Under the pieces are notes generated by a model. The model was given only the letters and a program-made list of their open reading frames with translations, was not told the DNA's origin and made no database searches. Shown piece after piece: positions 34,856 through 45,633 of a stretch of 45,633 nt of DNA. The DNA lies in contig DIVI01000015.1 in the NCBI GenBank assembly GCA_002423305.1, positions 1 through 45,633 on the forward strand, given 5' to 3'. Every line of letters begins with the position of its first letter. The first letter of the stretch is position 1. Source of the DNA: Methylococcus sp. UBA6136. GTDB taxonomy: Bacteria; Pseudomonadota; Gammaproteobacteria; Methylococcales; Methylococcaceae. The position numbers and the translations under genes are program-made.

Positions 34856-35821
34856 ATGAAATTACCGACACTGATCGCTTGTCATCTGGCCATGGTCCTG
34901 ACCACGCCCGCCCAGGCCGAAACCATTTACGTCACCCTGGAAAAGGACAACGCGCTGGCCGTGGTGTCCGGACCGGAGGGCAAGCTCGAAAAAACCGTCA
35001 AGATTGGCAAACGGCCGCGTGGCATAGCGCTGAGCCAGGACGGCCAATCGCTTTACGTTGCGGTCAGCGACGAAGACACCATCAAGATCATCGACACCGA
35101 CAGCCTCAAGGTGGTGGGCAAGCTGCCCTCCGGCGAGGACCCGGAAACCTTCGTCGTCGACCCAGAAGGCCAGCTGCTGTTTGCCTCAAACGAAGACGAC
35201 AACCAGGTCACCGTCATCGATCTCAAGACCCAGAAAAAGCTCAAGGCCATCCCCGTGGGCGTGGAGCCCGAAGGCATCGCCGCCAGCCCGGATGGCCAAT
35301 GGATCGTTAGCACCAGCGAAACCACCAACATGGCGCACTGGATCGACCGCAAGACGCTGACGATCGTCGACAACACCCTGGTTGACCCGCGCCCCCGCGC
35401 CTGCGCCTTCACCGACGATAGCCAGCAGCTATGGGTCAGCTCGGAAATCGCCGGCACCGTCAGCGTTCTCGATACCGCCACCCGACAACCGGTTGGCAAG
35501 ATCAGCTTCAAGATACCGGGCGTCACCCAGGAAAAGATCCAGCCGGTCGGCATCCGCATCGACCCGGATCGCCGCTACGCCTACATCGCCCTGGGCCCTT
35601 CCAACCGGGTCGCCGTCGTCGACGCCAAAACCTACCAGGTAATCGAGTACTGGTTGGTCGGCCAGCGCGTCTGGAACCTGGCGTTCTCACCTGACCACAA
35701 GCGCCTATACACCACCAATGGCGTCAGCAACGACATCTCCATCATCGACCTGGAAGCCCGCAAGGTGGTCAAGTCGGTGGCAGTCGGCCAATACCCCTGG
35801 GGCGTGGCGGTAAAGCCATGA
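34856..35821 (+). CDS. Exported YVTN-type beta-propeller protein of a PQQ-associated ABC system
   Basis: The 321-residue protein has a signal peptide (MKLPTLIACHLAMVLTTPAQA) and about seven YVTN/NHL-like repeats (PRGIALSQDGQSLYVAVSD, PEGIAASPDGQW, NLAFSPDHKRLYTTNG, PWGVAVKP). Its length and the ABC genes that follow fit the 'PQQ-dependent catabolism-associated beta-propeller' family (TIGRFAM type). It probably works in the periplasm; the ligand is unknown. Its stop overlaps the ATPase start by 4 bases. No PQQ dehydrogenase, cytochrome c or pqq gene is in the window, so the association rests on family resemblance. Confidence 0.88.
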   Translation: MKLPTLIACHLAMVLTTPAQAETIYVTLEKDNALAVVSGPEGKLEKTVKIGKRPRGIALSQDGQSLYVAVSDEDTIKIIDTDSLKVVGKLPSGEDPETFVVDPEGQLLFASNEDDNQVTVIDLKTQKKLKAIPVGVEPEGIAASPDGQWIVSTSETTNMAHWIDRKTLTIVDNTLVDPRPRACAFTDDSQQLWVSSEIAGTVSVLDTATRQPVGKISFKIPGVTQEKIQPVGIRIDPDRRYAYIALGPSNRVAVVDAKTYQVIEYWLVGQRVWNLAFSPDHKRLYTTNGVSNDISIIDLEARKVVKSVAVGQYPWGVAVKP

Positions 35822-36561
35822 GTAGTAACCCAGCCCTGGCCATCGAGGAGCTTTCCTACGCCTATGGCCCAAAGAAAGCGCTCGATCAGGTCAGCTTCGA
35901 CGTAGACACCGGCCAGTGCGCCATCCTGCTGGGACCCAATGGCGCGGGCAAGTCGACCCTGTTCTCGCTGATCACCCATCTCTACGACAGTCGGGACGGC
36001 CACATCCGCATTGCCGGCCATAACATCAAGACCGACCCCAGCCAGGCGCTGGCCAAGCTGGGGGTTGTTTTCCAGCAACCCACACTGGACCTTGACCTCA
36101 GCGTCCTGCAGAACCTCCACTATCACGCCGCCCTGCACGGGATAGGTCGGAAGGAGGCTACGAAACGCATTCAGGAAGAACTGCAGAGGCAAGGGATGTT
36201 CGAACGCGCCGCCGAGAAAGTCCGGCAACTGAATGGCGGCCATCGGCGCCGGGTCGAGATTGCCCGTGCCTTGCTGCACCGGCCGCGACTCTTGCTGCTG
36301 GACGAGCCCACCGTCGGCCTCGACGTGCCTAGCCGCAAGGCGATGGTGGACCACGTCCATGAACTGACCCGCACCGGGGACATCGCCGTCCTGTGGGCGA
36401 CCCACCTGATCGATGAAATCCACCCGGAAGATCGCCTGATCATCCTGCATGCCGGCTGCGTCCGGGCGGCGGGCAGCGTGCCGGAAGTGCTAGAGAGCAC
36501 CGACACCACCAGTATCGGCGAAGCCTTCGAAACACTCACACGCCGACGGGAGGCCGCATGA
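35818..36561 (+). CDS. ABC transporter ATP-binding protein (PQQ/alcohol-associated type)
   Basis: This 247-residue ATPase has Walker A GPNGAGKST, a Q-loop (VVFQQPTLD) and Walker B LLLLDEPTVGLD; the H-loop is in WATHLID. The signature is LNGGHRRRVEIARAL rather than LSGGQ, a variant in this subfamily or a local change. It pairs with the permease that follows (4-base ATGA overlap) and with the upstream beta-propeller gene. The trio looks like the system found next to PQQ-dependent alcohol dehydrogenases, often with a role suggested in ethanol or phenylethanol oxidation. The transported substrate is unknown. Confidence 0.92.
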   Translation: MSSNPALAIEELSYAYGPKKALDQVSFDVDTGQCAILLGPNGAGKSTLFSLITHLYDSRDGHIRIAGHNIKTDPSQALAKLGVVFQQPTLDLDLSVLQNLHYHAALHGIGRKEATKRIQEELQRQGMFERAAEKVRQLNGGHRRRVEIARALLHRPRLLLLDEPTVGLDVPSRKAMVDHVHELTRTGDIAVLWATHLIDEIHPEDRLIILHAGCVRAAGSVPEVLESTDTTSIGEAFETLTRRREAA

Positions 36562-37364
36562 CCGTCATGCATTACCTGCGCGCCTTCAAGGGCATCACCG
36601 GGCGTGAGCTGCTGCGCTTCGTCCATCAGCGCGAACGCTTTATTTCCGCCCTGGTCAGGCCACTTATGTGGCTGTTCATCTTCGCCGCCGGGTTCCGCTC
36701 CACACTGGGCGTCGCCATCATCCCGCCCTACGAGACCTACATCCTTTACGAGGTCTACATCACGCCGGGCTTGCTGGGGATGGTGCAGTTGTTCAACGGC
36801 ATGCAAAGCTCGCTGTCGATGGTCTATGACCGCGAAATGGGCAGCATGAAAACGCTGCTGGTCAGCCCCCTGCCCCGCTGGTACCTGCTCACCTGCAAGT
36901 TGCTGGCCGGTGTCATGGTCTCGGTGGTGCAGGCGTATGTCTTCCTGCTGATTGCCTGGCTTTATGGCATCGAAGCCCCGCCGATGGGTTACTTCACCGT
37001 GCTGCCGGCGCTGATCCTCTCCGGCCTGATGCTGGGCGCGCTGGGCTTGCTGCTGTCATCCTTCATCAAGCAACTGGAGAACTTCGCCGGCGTCATGAAC
37101 TTCGTCATCTTCCCGATGTTCTTCCTGTCCACCGCGCTGTACCCCCTGTGGAAGATCCAGGAATCCAGCGTCCTGCTCTACCGCCTATCCCAATACAACC
37201 CCTTCACCCACGCCGTCGAACTGATCCGCTTTGCCCTGTATGAGCAGTTCAATCTTCAGGCTTGCCTGATCACGCTGGGCGCACTGGCGTTTTTTCTGGC
37301 CGCTGCAGTGATCGGCTACAATCCCTCCAAAGGCATGATGCAACGTAGAGGCGGACCTAATTAA
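36558..37364 (+). CDS. ABC-2 type transporter permease (PQQ/alcohol-associated, PedC-like)
   Basis: This 268-residue membrane protein has about six transmembrane segments in the ABC-2 pattern: LVRPLMWLFIFAAGF, LLAGVMVSVVQAYVFLLIAW, LPALILSGLMLGALGLLL, FVIFPMFFLSTALYPLW and a last one at 240-258. The MQSSLSMVYDREMGSMKTLLVSPL segment type is typical of the family. Its last base is the first base of the rmlB start (TAATG), so the ABC genes and rml genes are probably one transcript. Export of a compound or envelope component is likely. Confidence 0.92.
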   Translation: MTVMHYLRAFKGITGRELLRFVHQRERFISALVRPLMWLFIFAAGFRSTLGVAIIPPYETYILYEVYITPGLLGMVQLFNGMQSSLSMVYDREMGSMKTLLVSPLPRWYLLTCKLLAGVMVSVVQAYVFLLIAWLYGIEAPPMGYFTVLPALILSGLMLGALGLLLSSFIKQLENFAGVMNFVIFPMFFLSTALYPLWKIQESSVLLYRLSQYNPFTHAVELIRFALYEQFNLQACLITLGALAFFLAAAVIGYNPSKGMMQRRGGPN

Positions 37365-38440
37365 TGACCATGCAAACCAAAAAAACCGTCCTGGTAACCG
37401 GCGGGGCCGGCTTCATTGGGGGGAACTTCGTGATCCGGCAGATCGGGCGCGGCGACTCCGAGGTCATCAACCTCGATGCGCTGACCTATGCCGGCAACCT
37501 CGACACTCTACATGGGGTCGATGACGACACCCGGCACCATTTCGTGTTGGGATCGATCGGTGACAGTGCGCTGGTCGATTATTTGTTGCTGCGCTATCAG
37601 CCCTCGGCCATCATCAACTTTGCCGCCGAGAGCCATGTCGACCGCTCCATCGACTCGCCGGAAGCCTTCATCCAGACCAACATTCTCGGCACTTTCCAGT
37701 TGCTGGAATCCGCCTGCAAATACTGGCGGAGCCTGACGGAAGCCGATCAGCGCGATTTCCGCTTCCTGCATGTCTCGACCGACGAGGTCTACGGCAGCCT
37801 CGGCCCGACCGGTAAGTTCACCGAGACCACGCCCTATCAGCCGAACTCGCCGTATTCCGCCTCCAAGGCCAGTTCGGATCATTTGGTACGCGCCTATTTC
37901 CACACTTATGCGATGCCGGTCCTGACCACCAACTGCTCGAACAATTACGGCCCCTATCAGTTTCCGGAAAAACTGATTCCGCTGATCATCCATAACGCGT
38001 TGCACGGCAAACCGTTACCCGTCTACGGCACCGGCGCGAACATCCGTGACTGGCTGTATGTCGAGGATCACTGCGCTGCCATCGAGCGAGTGCTGGAAGC
38101 CGGTACGCCGGGCGAGGTGTACAACGTCGGGGGCAATAACGAAAAAACCAATCTGGATGTGGTGCATACGATCTGCGACCTGCTGGATGAACTGAAACCG
38201 GATGACACGGTCGGTCCCCGCCGCCAGCTGATCACCTTCGTGGCCGATCGGCCGGGCCACGACCAGCGCTACGCCATCGATGCCGGCAAGATCCAAACGC
38301 AACTGGGCTGGACGCCGAGCGAGACGTTCGAGACCGGCCTGCGCAAAACCGTCCAGTGGTATCTGGACAACCAGGCATGGACCCAGCGGGTCATGGACGG
38401 CAGCTATCGGGGCGAACGCCTCGGCGCCGGCGAAAGCTGA
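37364..38440 (+). CDS. rfbB: dTDP-glucose 4,6-dehydratase
   Basis: This is the second step of dTDP-L-rhamnose synthesis: dTDP-glucose to dTDP-4-keto-6-deoxyglucose. The 358-residue extended SDR has TGGAGFIGGNFV (NAD binding), STDEVYG and the Tyr/Lys pair in PYSASKASSDH. The length and the FAAESHVDRSI motif match RmlB. It overlaps the ABC permease stop by one base and is followed by a 127-bp gap before rfbA. The order rfbB-A-C-D here differs from the frequent B-D-A-C order. Confidence 0.97.
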   Translation: MTMQTKKTVLVTGGAGFIGGNFVIRQIGRGDSEVINLDALTYAGNLDTLHGVDDDTRHHFVLGSIGDSALVDYLLLRYQPSAIINFAAESHVDRSIDSPEAFIQTNILGTFQLLESACKYWRSLTEADQRDFRFLHVSTDEVYGSLGPTGKFTETTPYQPNSPYSASKASSDHLVRAYFHTYAMPVLTTNCSNNYGPYQFPEKLIPLIIHNALHGKPLPVYGTGANIRDWLYVEDHCAAIERVLEAGTPGEVYNVGGNNEKTNLDVVHTICDLLDELKPDDTVGPRRQLITFVADRPGHDQRYAIDAGKIQTQLGWTPSETFETGLRKTVQWYLDNQAWTQRVMDGSYRGERLGAGES

Positions 38441-38454
38441 TTCCTGTTCCATCT

Positions 38455-38526
38455 GCACTTCGACCACCAAGGGGACTTCGAAAAATATCCGTTGTACTTC
38501 GAGCCCCCAAGAGAGCACCGAAGTGC
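38455..38526. repeat. Inverted repeat in the rfbB-rfbA gap
   Basis: GCACTTCG at 38455-38462 is repeated in reverse complement as CGAAGTGC at 38519-38526, with extra CTTCGA-type copies between (38475-38481, 38497-38502). The two arms could close a weak stem around 56 bases. It may be a degenerate palindromic repeat or a structured leader for rfbA; I cannot decide which. Confidence 0.35.
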
Positions 38527-38567
38527 GGTAGCCCCCTAACTTCCAGATTTCAAGAGGACTGACACTC

Positions 38568-39455
38568 ATGCCATCCATCAAGGGCATCATCCTGGCCGGC
38601 GGCTCCGGCACCCGCCTGCACCCGCTGACCCATGTCACCAGCAAGCAATTGCTGCCGGTGTACGACAAGCCGATGATTTATTACCCGCTGTCGGTGCTGA
38701 TGCTGGCGGGCATTCGGGAGGTGCTCATCATTACCACCCCGCAGGATGCGCCGATGTTCCGGCACCTGCTGGGCGACGGCTCGCAATGGGGTATGTCCCT
38801 GCATTACCGGGAACAACCCAAGCCGGAAGGACTGGCCCAGGCCTTCATCATCGGTCGGGAATTTGTCGGCCATGATCCCTCCTGCCTGATCCTGGGAGAC
38901 AACATCTTCTATGGCCATGGCCTGACCGACAATCTCAAGGCCGCGACCTCACAAACCGAGGGCTCCACGGTATTCGGCTATTGGGTGAACGATCCGGAAC
39001 GCTACGGTGTGGCTGAATTCGACAAGACCGGCCAGGTCGTTGGGCTGGTTGAAAAACCGAAGGAGCCCAAATCCAACTATGCCGTCACGGGGCTTTATTT
39101 CTACGATAACCAGGTCGTGGATATGGCCCGCGATCTGAAGCCCGGGGCGCGCGGCGAACTGGAAATCACCGACATCAACAAGATTTATCTTGAAAAACGT
39201 CAGCTGCGGGTGGAAAAGCTCGGGCGCGGCATTGCCTGGCTGGATACCGGCACACATGCGTCCCTGCTGCAAGCCTCCAACTTCATCCAGACCATCGAGG
39301 AACGGCAGGGCCTCAAGATCAGCTGCCCGGAGGAAATTGCCTGGAGTCAGGGCTGGATCAGCTCGGAACAATTGGCGGAACAGGCCGAGCCCCTGAGAAA
39401 GAGCAACTACGGCGAGTATCTCCTCAAACTGCTGAAAATGGAGCGTCCCGCATGA
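38568..39455 (+). CDS. rfbA: Glucose-1-phosphate thymidylyltransferase
   Basis: This is the first step of dTDP-L-rhamnose synthesis: glucose-1-phosphate plus dTTP to dTDP-glucose. The 295-residue protein begins with MPSIKGIILAGGSGTRLHPLT; the GGSGTRL loop binds nucleotide. YDKPMIYYPLSVLMLAG, LGDNIFYG and WLDTGTHASLL are typical. AGAGGA at 38553-38558 is a fair ribosome binding site. It overlaps rfbC by 4 bases. Confidence 0.98.
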   Translation: MPSIKGIILAGGSGTRLHPLTHVTSKQLLPVYDKPMIYYPLSVLMLAGIREVLIITTPQDAPMFRHLLGDGSQWGMSLHYREQPKPEGLAQAFIIGREFVGHDPSCLILGDNIFYGHGLTDNLKAATSQTEGSTVFGYWVNDPERYGVAEFDKTGQVVGLVEKPKEPKSNYAVTGLYFYDNQVVDMARDLKPGARGELEITDINKIYLEKRQLRVEKLGRGIAWLDTGTHASLLQASNFIQTIEERQGLKISCPEEIAWSQGWISSEQLAEQAEPLRKSNYGEYLLKLLKMERPA

Positions 39456-40003
39456 TCATTGAAACCACTCCCCTCGCCGGCCTCCTACTGGTCAAGCCGG
39501 ATGTGTTTGGCGACGAGCGCGGTTTCTTTCAGGAAACCTGGAACCTTCGGGGTTATACCGAAGCCGGACTCGACCGCCATTTCGTTCAGGACAACCTGTC
39601 CCTATCCCGCAAGGGCATCCTGCGCGGGCTGCATTTCCAGAATCCCGGCCCTCAGGGAAAACTCGTTTATGTCCTGCAAGGCGAGGTGTTCGATGTGGCC
39701 GTCGATGTCCGGGCCGACTCACCCACCTTCGGCCAATGGTATGGGGCCATCCTGTCTGCCGAAAACCATCATCAGCTGTTTGTGCCTGAAGGATTCGCGC
39801 ATGGTTTCTGCGTGACCAGCGAGACTGCCCTCTTCGCCTACAAGTGCACCGATTTCTACAATCCCAAGGCCGAGTTCAGCCTGCTCTGGAACGATCCTGA
39901 CATCGGTATTGAGTGGCCGATCAAAAACCCGGAATTGTCGGAAAAGGACAGGAACGGTCAGCCACTGAGTGAATTTTCCAGGGACTCGCTGGCGGTCTGG
40001 TGA
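39452..40003 (+). CDS. rfbC: dTDP-4-dehydrorhamnose 3,5-epimerase
   Basis: This is the third step: double epimerisation at C3 and C5 of the keto sugar. The 183-residue cupin has the active-site His in RGLHFQNP, the DVAVDVR strand and FVPEGFAHGFCV with conserved aromatic and basic residues. The length fits RmlC. Its ATG overlaps the rfbA stop (ATGA), and its own stop lies 2 bp before the preferred rfbD start. Confidence 0.97.
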   Translation: MIIETTPLAGLLLVKPDVFGDERGFFQETWNLRGYTEAGLDRHFVQDNLSLSRKGILRGLHFQNPGPQGKLVYVLQGEVFDVAVDVRADSPTFGQWYGAILSAENHHQLFVPEGFAHGFCVTSETALFAYKCTDFYNPKAEFSLLWNDPDIGIEWPIKNPELSEKDRNGQPLSEFSRDSLAVW

Positions 40004-40005
40004 GC

Positions 40006-40911
40006 ATGGATATCCTGCTGATTGGCCATGAGGGCCAGGTTGCTTGGGAACTGCAACGCACGCTGGCCTGCCTGGGCCGCGTCACGACGCTGGGTCGGTG
40101 CACGCAGCCCGCCCTGGACCTAAGAAAACTCGACGAAATCCGTGCGACCTTGCGATCGCTTCAGCCGAAGCTGATCGTCAATGCCGCCGCCTACACGGCA
40201 GTGGATAAGGCTGAGCAGGACCATAAGACGGCCTTTGCCATCAATGCTGAGGCTGTTGCGGTTCTGGCCGAGGAAGCCAAGTGGCTGGACGCCGGATTGA
40301 TCCACTACTCCACCGATTATGTGTTTCCCGGCAATGCCCGGCACCCCTATCGTGAAGAGGATGCCGTGGGCCCGCTGGGCGTTTACGGACAGAGCAAGCT
40401 GGCGGGCGAGGAGGCTATCCGGGAAGCGGGGATTCCTCATCTGATTCTGCGAACCGCCTGGGTGTATGGCCAACGCGGCCAGAACTTCCTGCTCACCATG
40501 CTCCGGCTGATGCGGGAGCGGGACTACTTGGGCATCGTCGATGACCAGCTGGGGGCCCCAACCTGGAGCCGGCTGATTGCCGAAGCCACCGCCCTGATGC
40601 TGACCCGTTGTATCCACGACGGGCGCTTTGCGCCAGAAGACAAGGCAGGCACCTATCACCTCACCTGCGGGGGCCAAACCTCCTGGTTTGGATTTGCCGA
40701 ACATATCAGGACGCTGGCCATTGACGAAGGATTGCTGAATAAAACAGCGGCGCAACTGAACCCGATTCCGACCTCGGCGTACCCCACGCCTGCCCAACGT
40801 CCGGCCTACTCCGTGCTGTCCAACGACAAGCTGGACCGGGCATTCGGCATCCGCTTGCCGGATTGGGAAGGGGCTCTGTCATTGTGTCTCGCCAAAAGCC
40901 ATTCTGCCTGA
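40006..40911 (+). CDS. rfbD: dTDP-4-dehydrorhamnose reductase
   Basis: This is the last step, making dTDP-L-rhamnose with NAD(P)H. The protein is about 301 residues. The nucleotide loop GHEGQVAWEL replaces the usual GxxGQLG form. YSTDYVFPG and the catalytic Tyr/Lys in YGQSKLAGEEA are present. ATG 40006 gives the family-like start MDILLIG; a GTG at 40000 overlapping rfbC is the alternative. dnaE starts 21 bp after its stop. Rhamnose made here is probably used for lipopolysaccharide or exopolysaccharide, though no glycosyltransferase genes are in view. Confidence 0.95.
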   Translation: MDILLIGHEGQVAWELQRTLACLGRVTTLGRCTQPALDLRKLDEIRATLRSLQPKLIVNAAAYTAVDKAEQDHKTAFAINAEAVAVLAEEAKWLDAGLIHYSTDYVFPGNARHPYREEDAVGPLGVYGQSKLAGEEAIREAGIPHLILRTAWVYGQRGQNFLLTMLRLMRERDYLGIVDDQLGAPTWSRLIAEATALMLTRCIHDGRFAPEDKAGTYHLTCGGQTSWFGFAEHIRTLAIDEGLLNKTAAQLNPIPTSAYPTPAQRPAYSVLSNDKLDRAFGIRLPDWEGALSLCLAKSHSA

Positions 40912-40932
40912 CCGGATAAAAAGCCCGCCCCG

Positions 40933-44457
<3,525 letters not shown>

Positions 44458-44516
44458 GCCGAATCCCGCAGCCAGCGGATACCCGGCTGACATTATCCCA
44501 GCCCTCACCGCCGCAT

Positions 44517-45101
44517 TCATGGGACCGCTTTTTTGGTGCTGGCAGCCGCGGTGGTGGCCTTTTTCGTCGTACTCTTGGCGATGGTTGCTTTCGTCGTGCT
44601 GGTTTTGGTGGTCTTGGTTGCAGTGGCCGTTGTGCCACCTGCCATGCGAATGGATGTGTTGCAGGTTTCCCTCAATTTCTGTTTTTCTGTCTTGTAAACA
44701 TCAAAGGCCACCTTACCCTTGTCGGCACGCGCTGCCAGGGAGAGGAGCTTATCAGCGCAGCCGGAAATAATCGCTCGCTGCTTGGCGGTGAACTGACCCA
44801 TGGATCCTTTGGCCGAGTTATTGACGCAAGTCTGGCGCAGAGAGAGCTGTCCAACCACCACCGGATATTTCTCACTGCACTGTTCCTTGGTCAGCAGCTT
44901 AGCGTTCTTTTCTGCCGAAGTCTCGGCAGTGGGTTCGGCAACCGTGGTTTTATCCTCCAGCGCTGCTATTTCCCTAGTTGTTACAACCGGTGTCGTTGAC
45001 ACCGGTTCCACCGCCTGTCCTGACTCGGTACCCGGCAAATCGATACCGGCACACCCGATAAAACCAAACCCCATCACTGCAAATAAAAGCCCAATCTTCA
45101 T
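44517..45101 (-). CDS. Predicted lipoprotein with a Lys/Thr/Ala-rich tail
   Basis: The protein is 194 residues from ATG 45101, which has a GGAG ribosome binding site (complement near 45108-45111). The signal peptide ends in a lipobox (GFIGCAG, lipidated Cys17), so it is anchored in a membrane. A Thr/Val/Glu-rich stretch leads to a helical core of about 80 residues (60-140) with four Cys residues (EQCSEKY, RQTCVNN, SGCADKL, RETCNTS), which could form two disulfides. The last about 45 residues are made almost only of Thr, Lys and Ala, like a histone-H1-type tail. The family is not recognised. It is convergent with dnaE. Confidence 0.75.
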   Translation of the reverse strand: MKIGLLFAVMGFGFIGCAGIDLPGTESGQAVEPVSTTPVVTTREIAALEDKTTVAEPTAETSAEKNAKLLTKEQCSEKYPVVVGQLSLRQTCVNNSAKGSMGQFTAKQRAIISGCADKLLSLAARADKGKVAFDVYKTEKQKLRETCNTSIRMAGGTTATATKTTKTSTTKATIAKSTTKKATTAAASTKKAVP

Positions 45102-45305
45102 TTCTCCCTCCAAACCCAACTCGATTCAAAAACAGTCCCACTCAGGCATCGTCGGTCATTTTACCTTGACCTTCGGCCCAGACAGGACTTGCCGCGGTCA
45201 AACCCAGACCAGCCGCCCATCACCCTTTTTCAATGGTGTGGCTACTCACAAGGCAAACGGGCTGATAAAGTTGCCCCTGCCCCACAAAACACCTTTGGTG
45301 ACGCC

Positions 45306-45500
45306 ATGACCTCTGCTCCCCATCACACCGCATCAACCCAGTGGCTCGACGACCTTTATGATCTGACCTTCGAATGGCTGGATCACTACATAGATGGCTG
45401 GCTAAAGCGAGTCGGGATCAATTATGGCCACCAGCGGGTCGTTGTGCCCCGCTGGATGATCCTGATGGCTCTGATTGGCCTGATGATGGCGGTCGGCTAG
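45306..45500 (+). CDS. Small membrane-anchored hypothetical protein, 64 aa
   Basis: The protein runs from ATG 45306, with an amphipathic Trp/Asp/Tyr-rich middle (WLDDLYDLTFEWLDHYIDGWLKRVG) and a C-terminal hydrophobic segment of about 14 residues (MILMALIGLMMAVG) preceded by Arg-Trp. That layout suggests a tail-anchored inner-membrane protein. The frame continues upstream to 45189, but this part looks non-coding. The ribosome binding site is weak. No family is recognised. Confidence 0.55.
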   Translation: MTSAPHHTASTQWLDDLYDLTFEWLDHYIDGWLKRVGINYGHQRVVVPRWMILMALIGLMMAVG

Positions 45501-45532
45501 TAGATCGTCCCATTAAAACGATTACAAATAAT

Positions 45533-45633
45533 CCGTTCGGCCTGAGCCTGTCGAAGGCCAATATTGGCAGGCAGTAGCGGTTCGACAAGGCTCTCCTGAG
45601 CACAGCCGAAGGGCTCACCGCGAACGGTAATGG
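45533..45633. repeat. Palindromic intergenic repeat with GTCGAA core, reaching the window end
   Basis: CCGTTCG at 45533-45539 is matched by CGAACGG at 45621-45627. Inside, GAGCCTGTCGAA pairs with TTCGACAAGGCTC (one extra base). The core (GTCGAA, CCTGAGC, CGAACGG) matches a repeat type widely scattered between genes of many proteobacteria. It follows the small membrane protein gene, and more copies may lie beyond the window. Confidence 0.8.

Noticed and set aside
34747..35310. 187-codon plus-strand frame upstream of and into the beta-propeller gene
   Set aside because: It is out of frame with the propeller gene, Arg/Gln/His-rich and typical of a GC-driven shadow frame.

Overview
The window reads as chromosomal DNA of a gammaproteobacterium with moderately high GC. 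The best indicator is the conserved run ispB / topA / smg / dprA / LysM gene, followed divergently by def / fmt / rsmB / DUF4390 gene / ntrY / ntrX, which is a gammaproteobacterial order. YheS, YggX, RdgC, YqiA, YchJ and two bacterioferritins with Bfd fit the same group. Genus cannot be fixed from the sequence alone. An aerobic chemolithotroph, methylotroph or sulfur-oxidiser type of organism (Chromatiales, Halothiobacillaceae or Methylococcales-like) is an inference only. I saw no phage, insertion sequence or CRISPR array.

Layout. Positions 1-960 hold the 3' end of a tRNA with its terminator, one orphan hypothetical gene, a doubtful small ORF and a complete tRNA-Pro(CGG). Positions 1156-7421 (minus) carry ispB, topA, smg, dprA and a LysM protein. 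Positions 7512-14344 (plus) carry def-fmt-rsmB, a DUF4390 gene and the ntrYX two-component pair, mostly joined by 4-base overlaps. Positions 14392-17838 (minus) carry a universal stress protein, a membrane protein, the ABC-F ATPase YheS and a YcxB-like protein. Positions 17984-19267 are an iron-storage module: bacterioferritin-like subunit, Bfd, second bacterioferritin. The esterase YqiA follows.

The most unusual segment is 20081-24074. It contains a Rieske oxygenase, an NAD(P)-dependent 3-beta-hydroxysteroid dehydrogenase/epimerase-type protein and, divergently, a protein that looks like eukaryotic Delta24-sterol reductase (DHCR24). Rieske oxygenase plus reductase is the combination (SdmA/SdmB) used for bacterial sterol C-4 demethylation in Methylococcus. 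I propose a sterol or triterpenoid tailoring locus. No cyclase or squalene epoxidase lies in the window.

Positions 24452-34626 hold a DUF937-OmpA fusion protein, a cell-wall amidase, YciH, a tiny secreted protein with a duplicated motif, formate-tetrahydrofolate ligase, YchJ, MutY, YggX, an L,D-transpeptidase and RdgC. Positions 34856-44457 (plus) form a tightly packed run: beta-propeller protein, ABC ATPase and ABC permease of the type associated with PQQ-dependent alcohol oxidation, then rmlBACD (dTDP-L-rhamnose synthesis), then dnaE. The window ends with a lipoprotein carrying a Lys/Thr/Ala tail, a 64-residue membrane-anchored protein and a GTCGAA-core palindromic repeat that may run past the edge.
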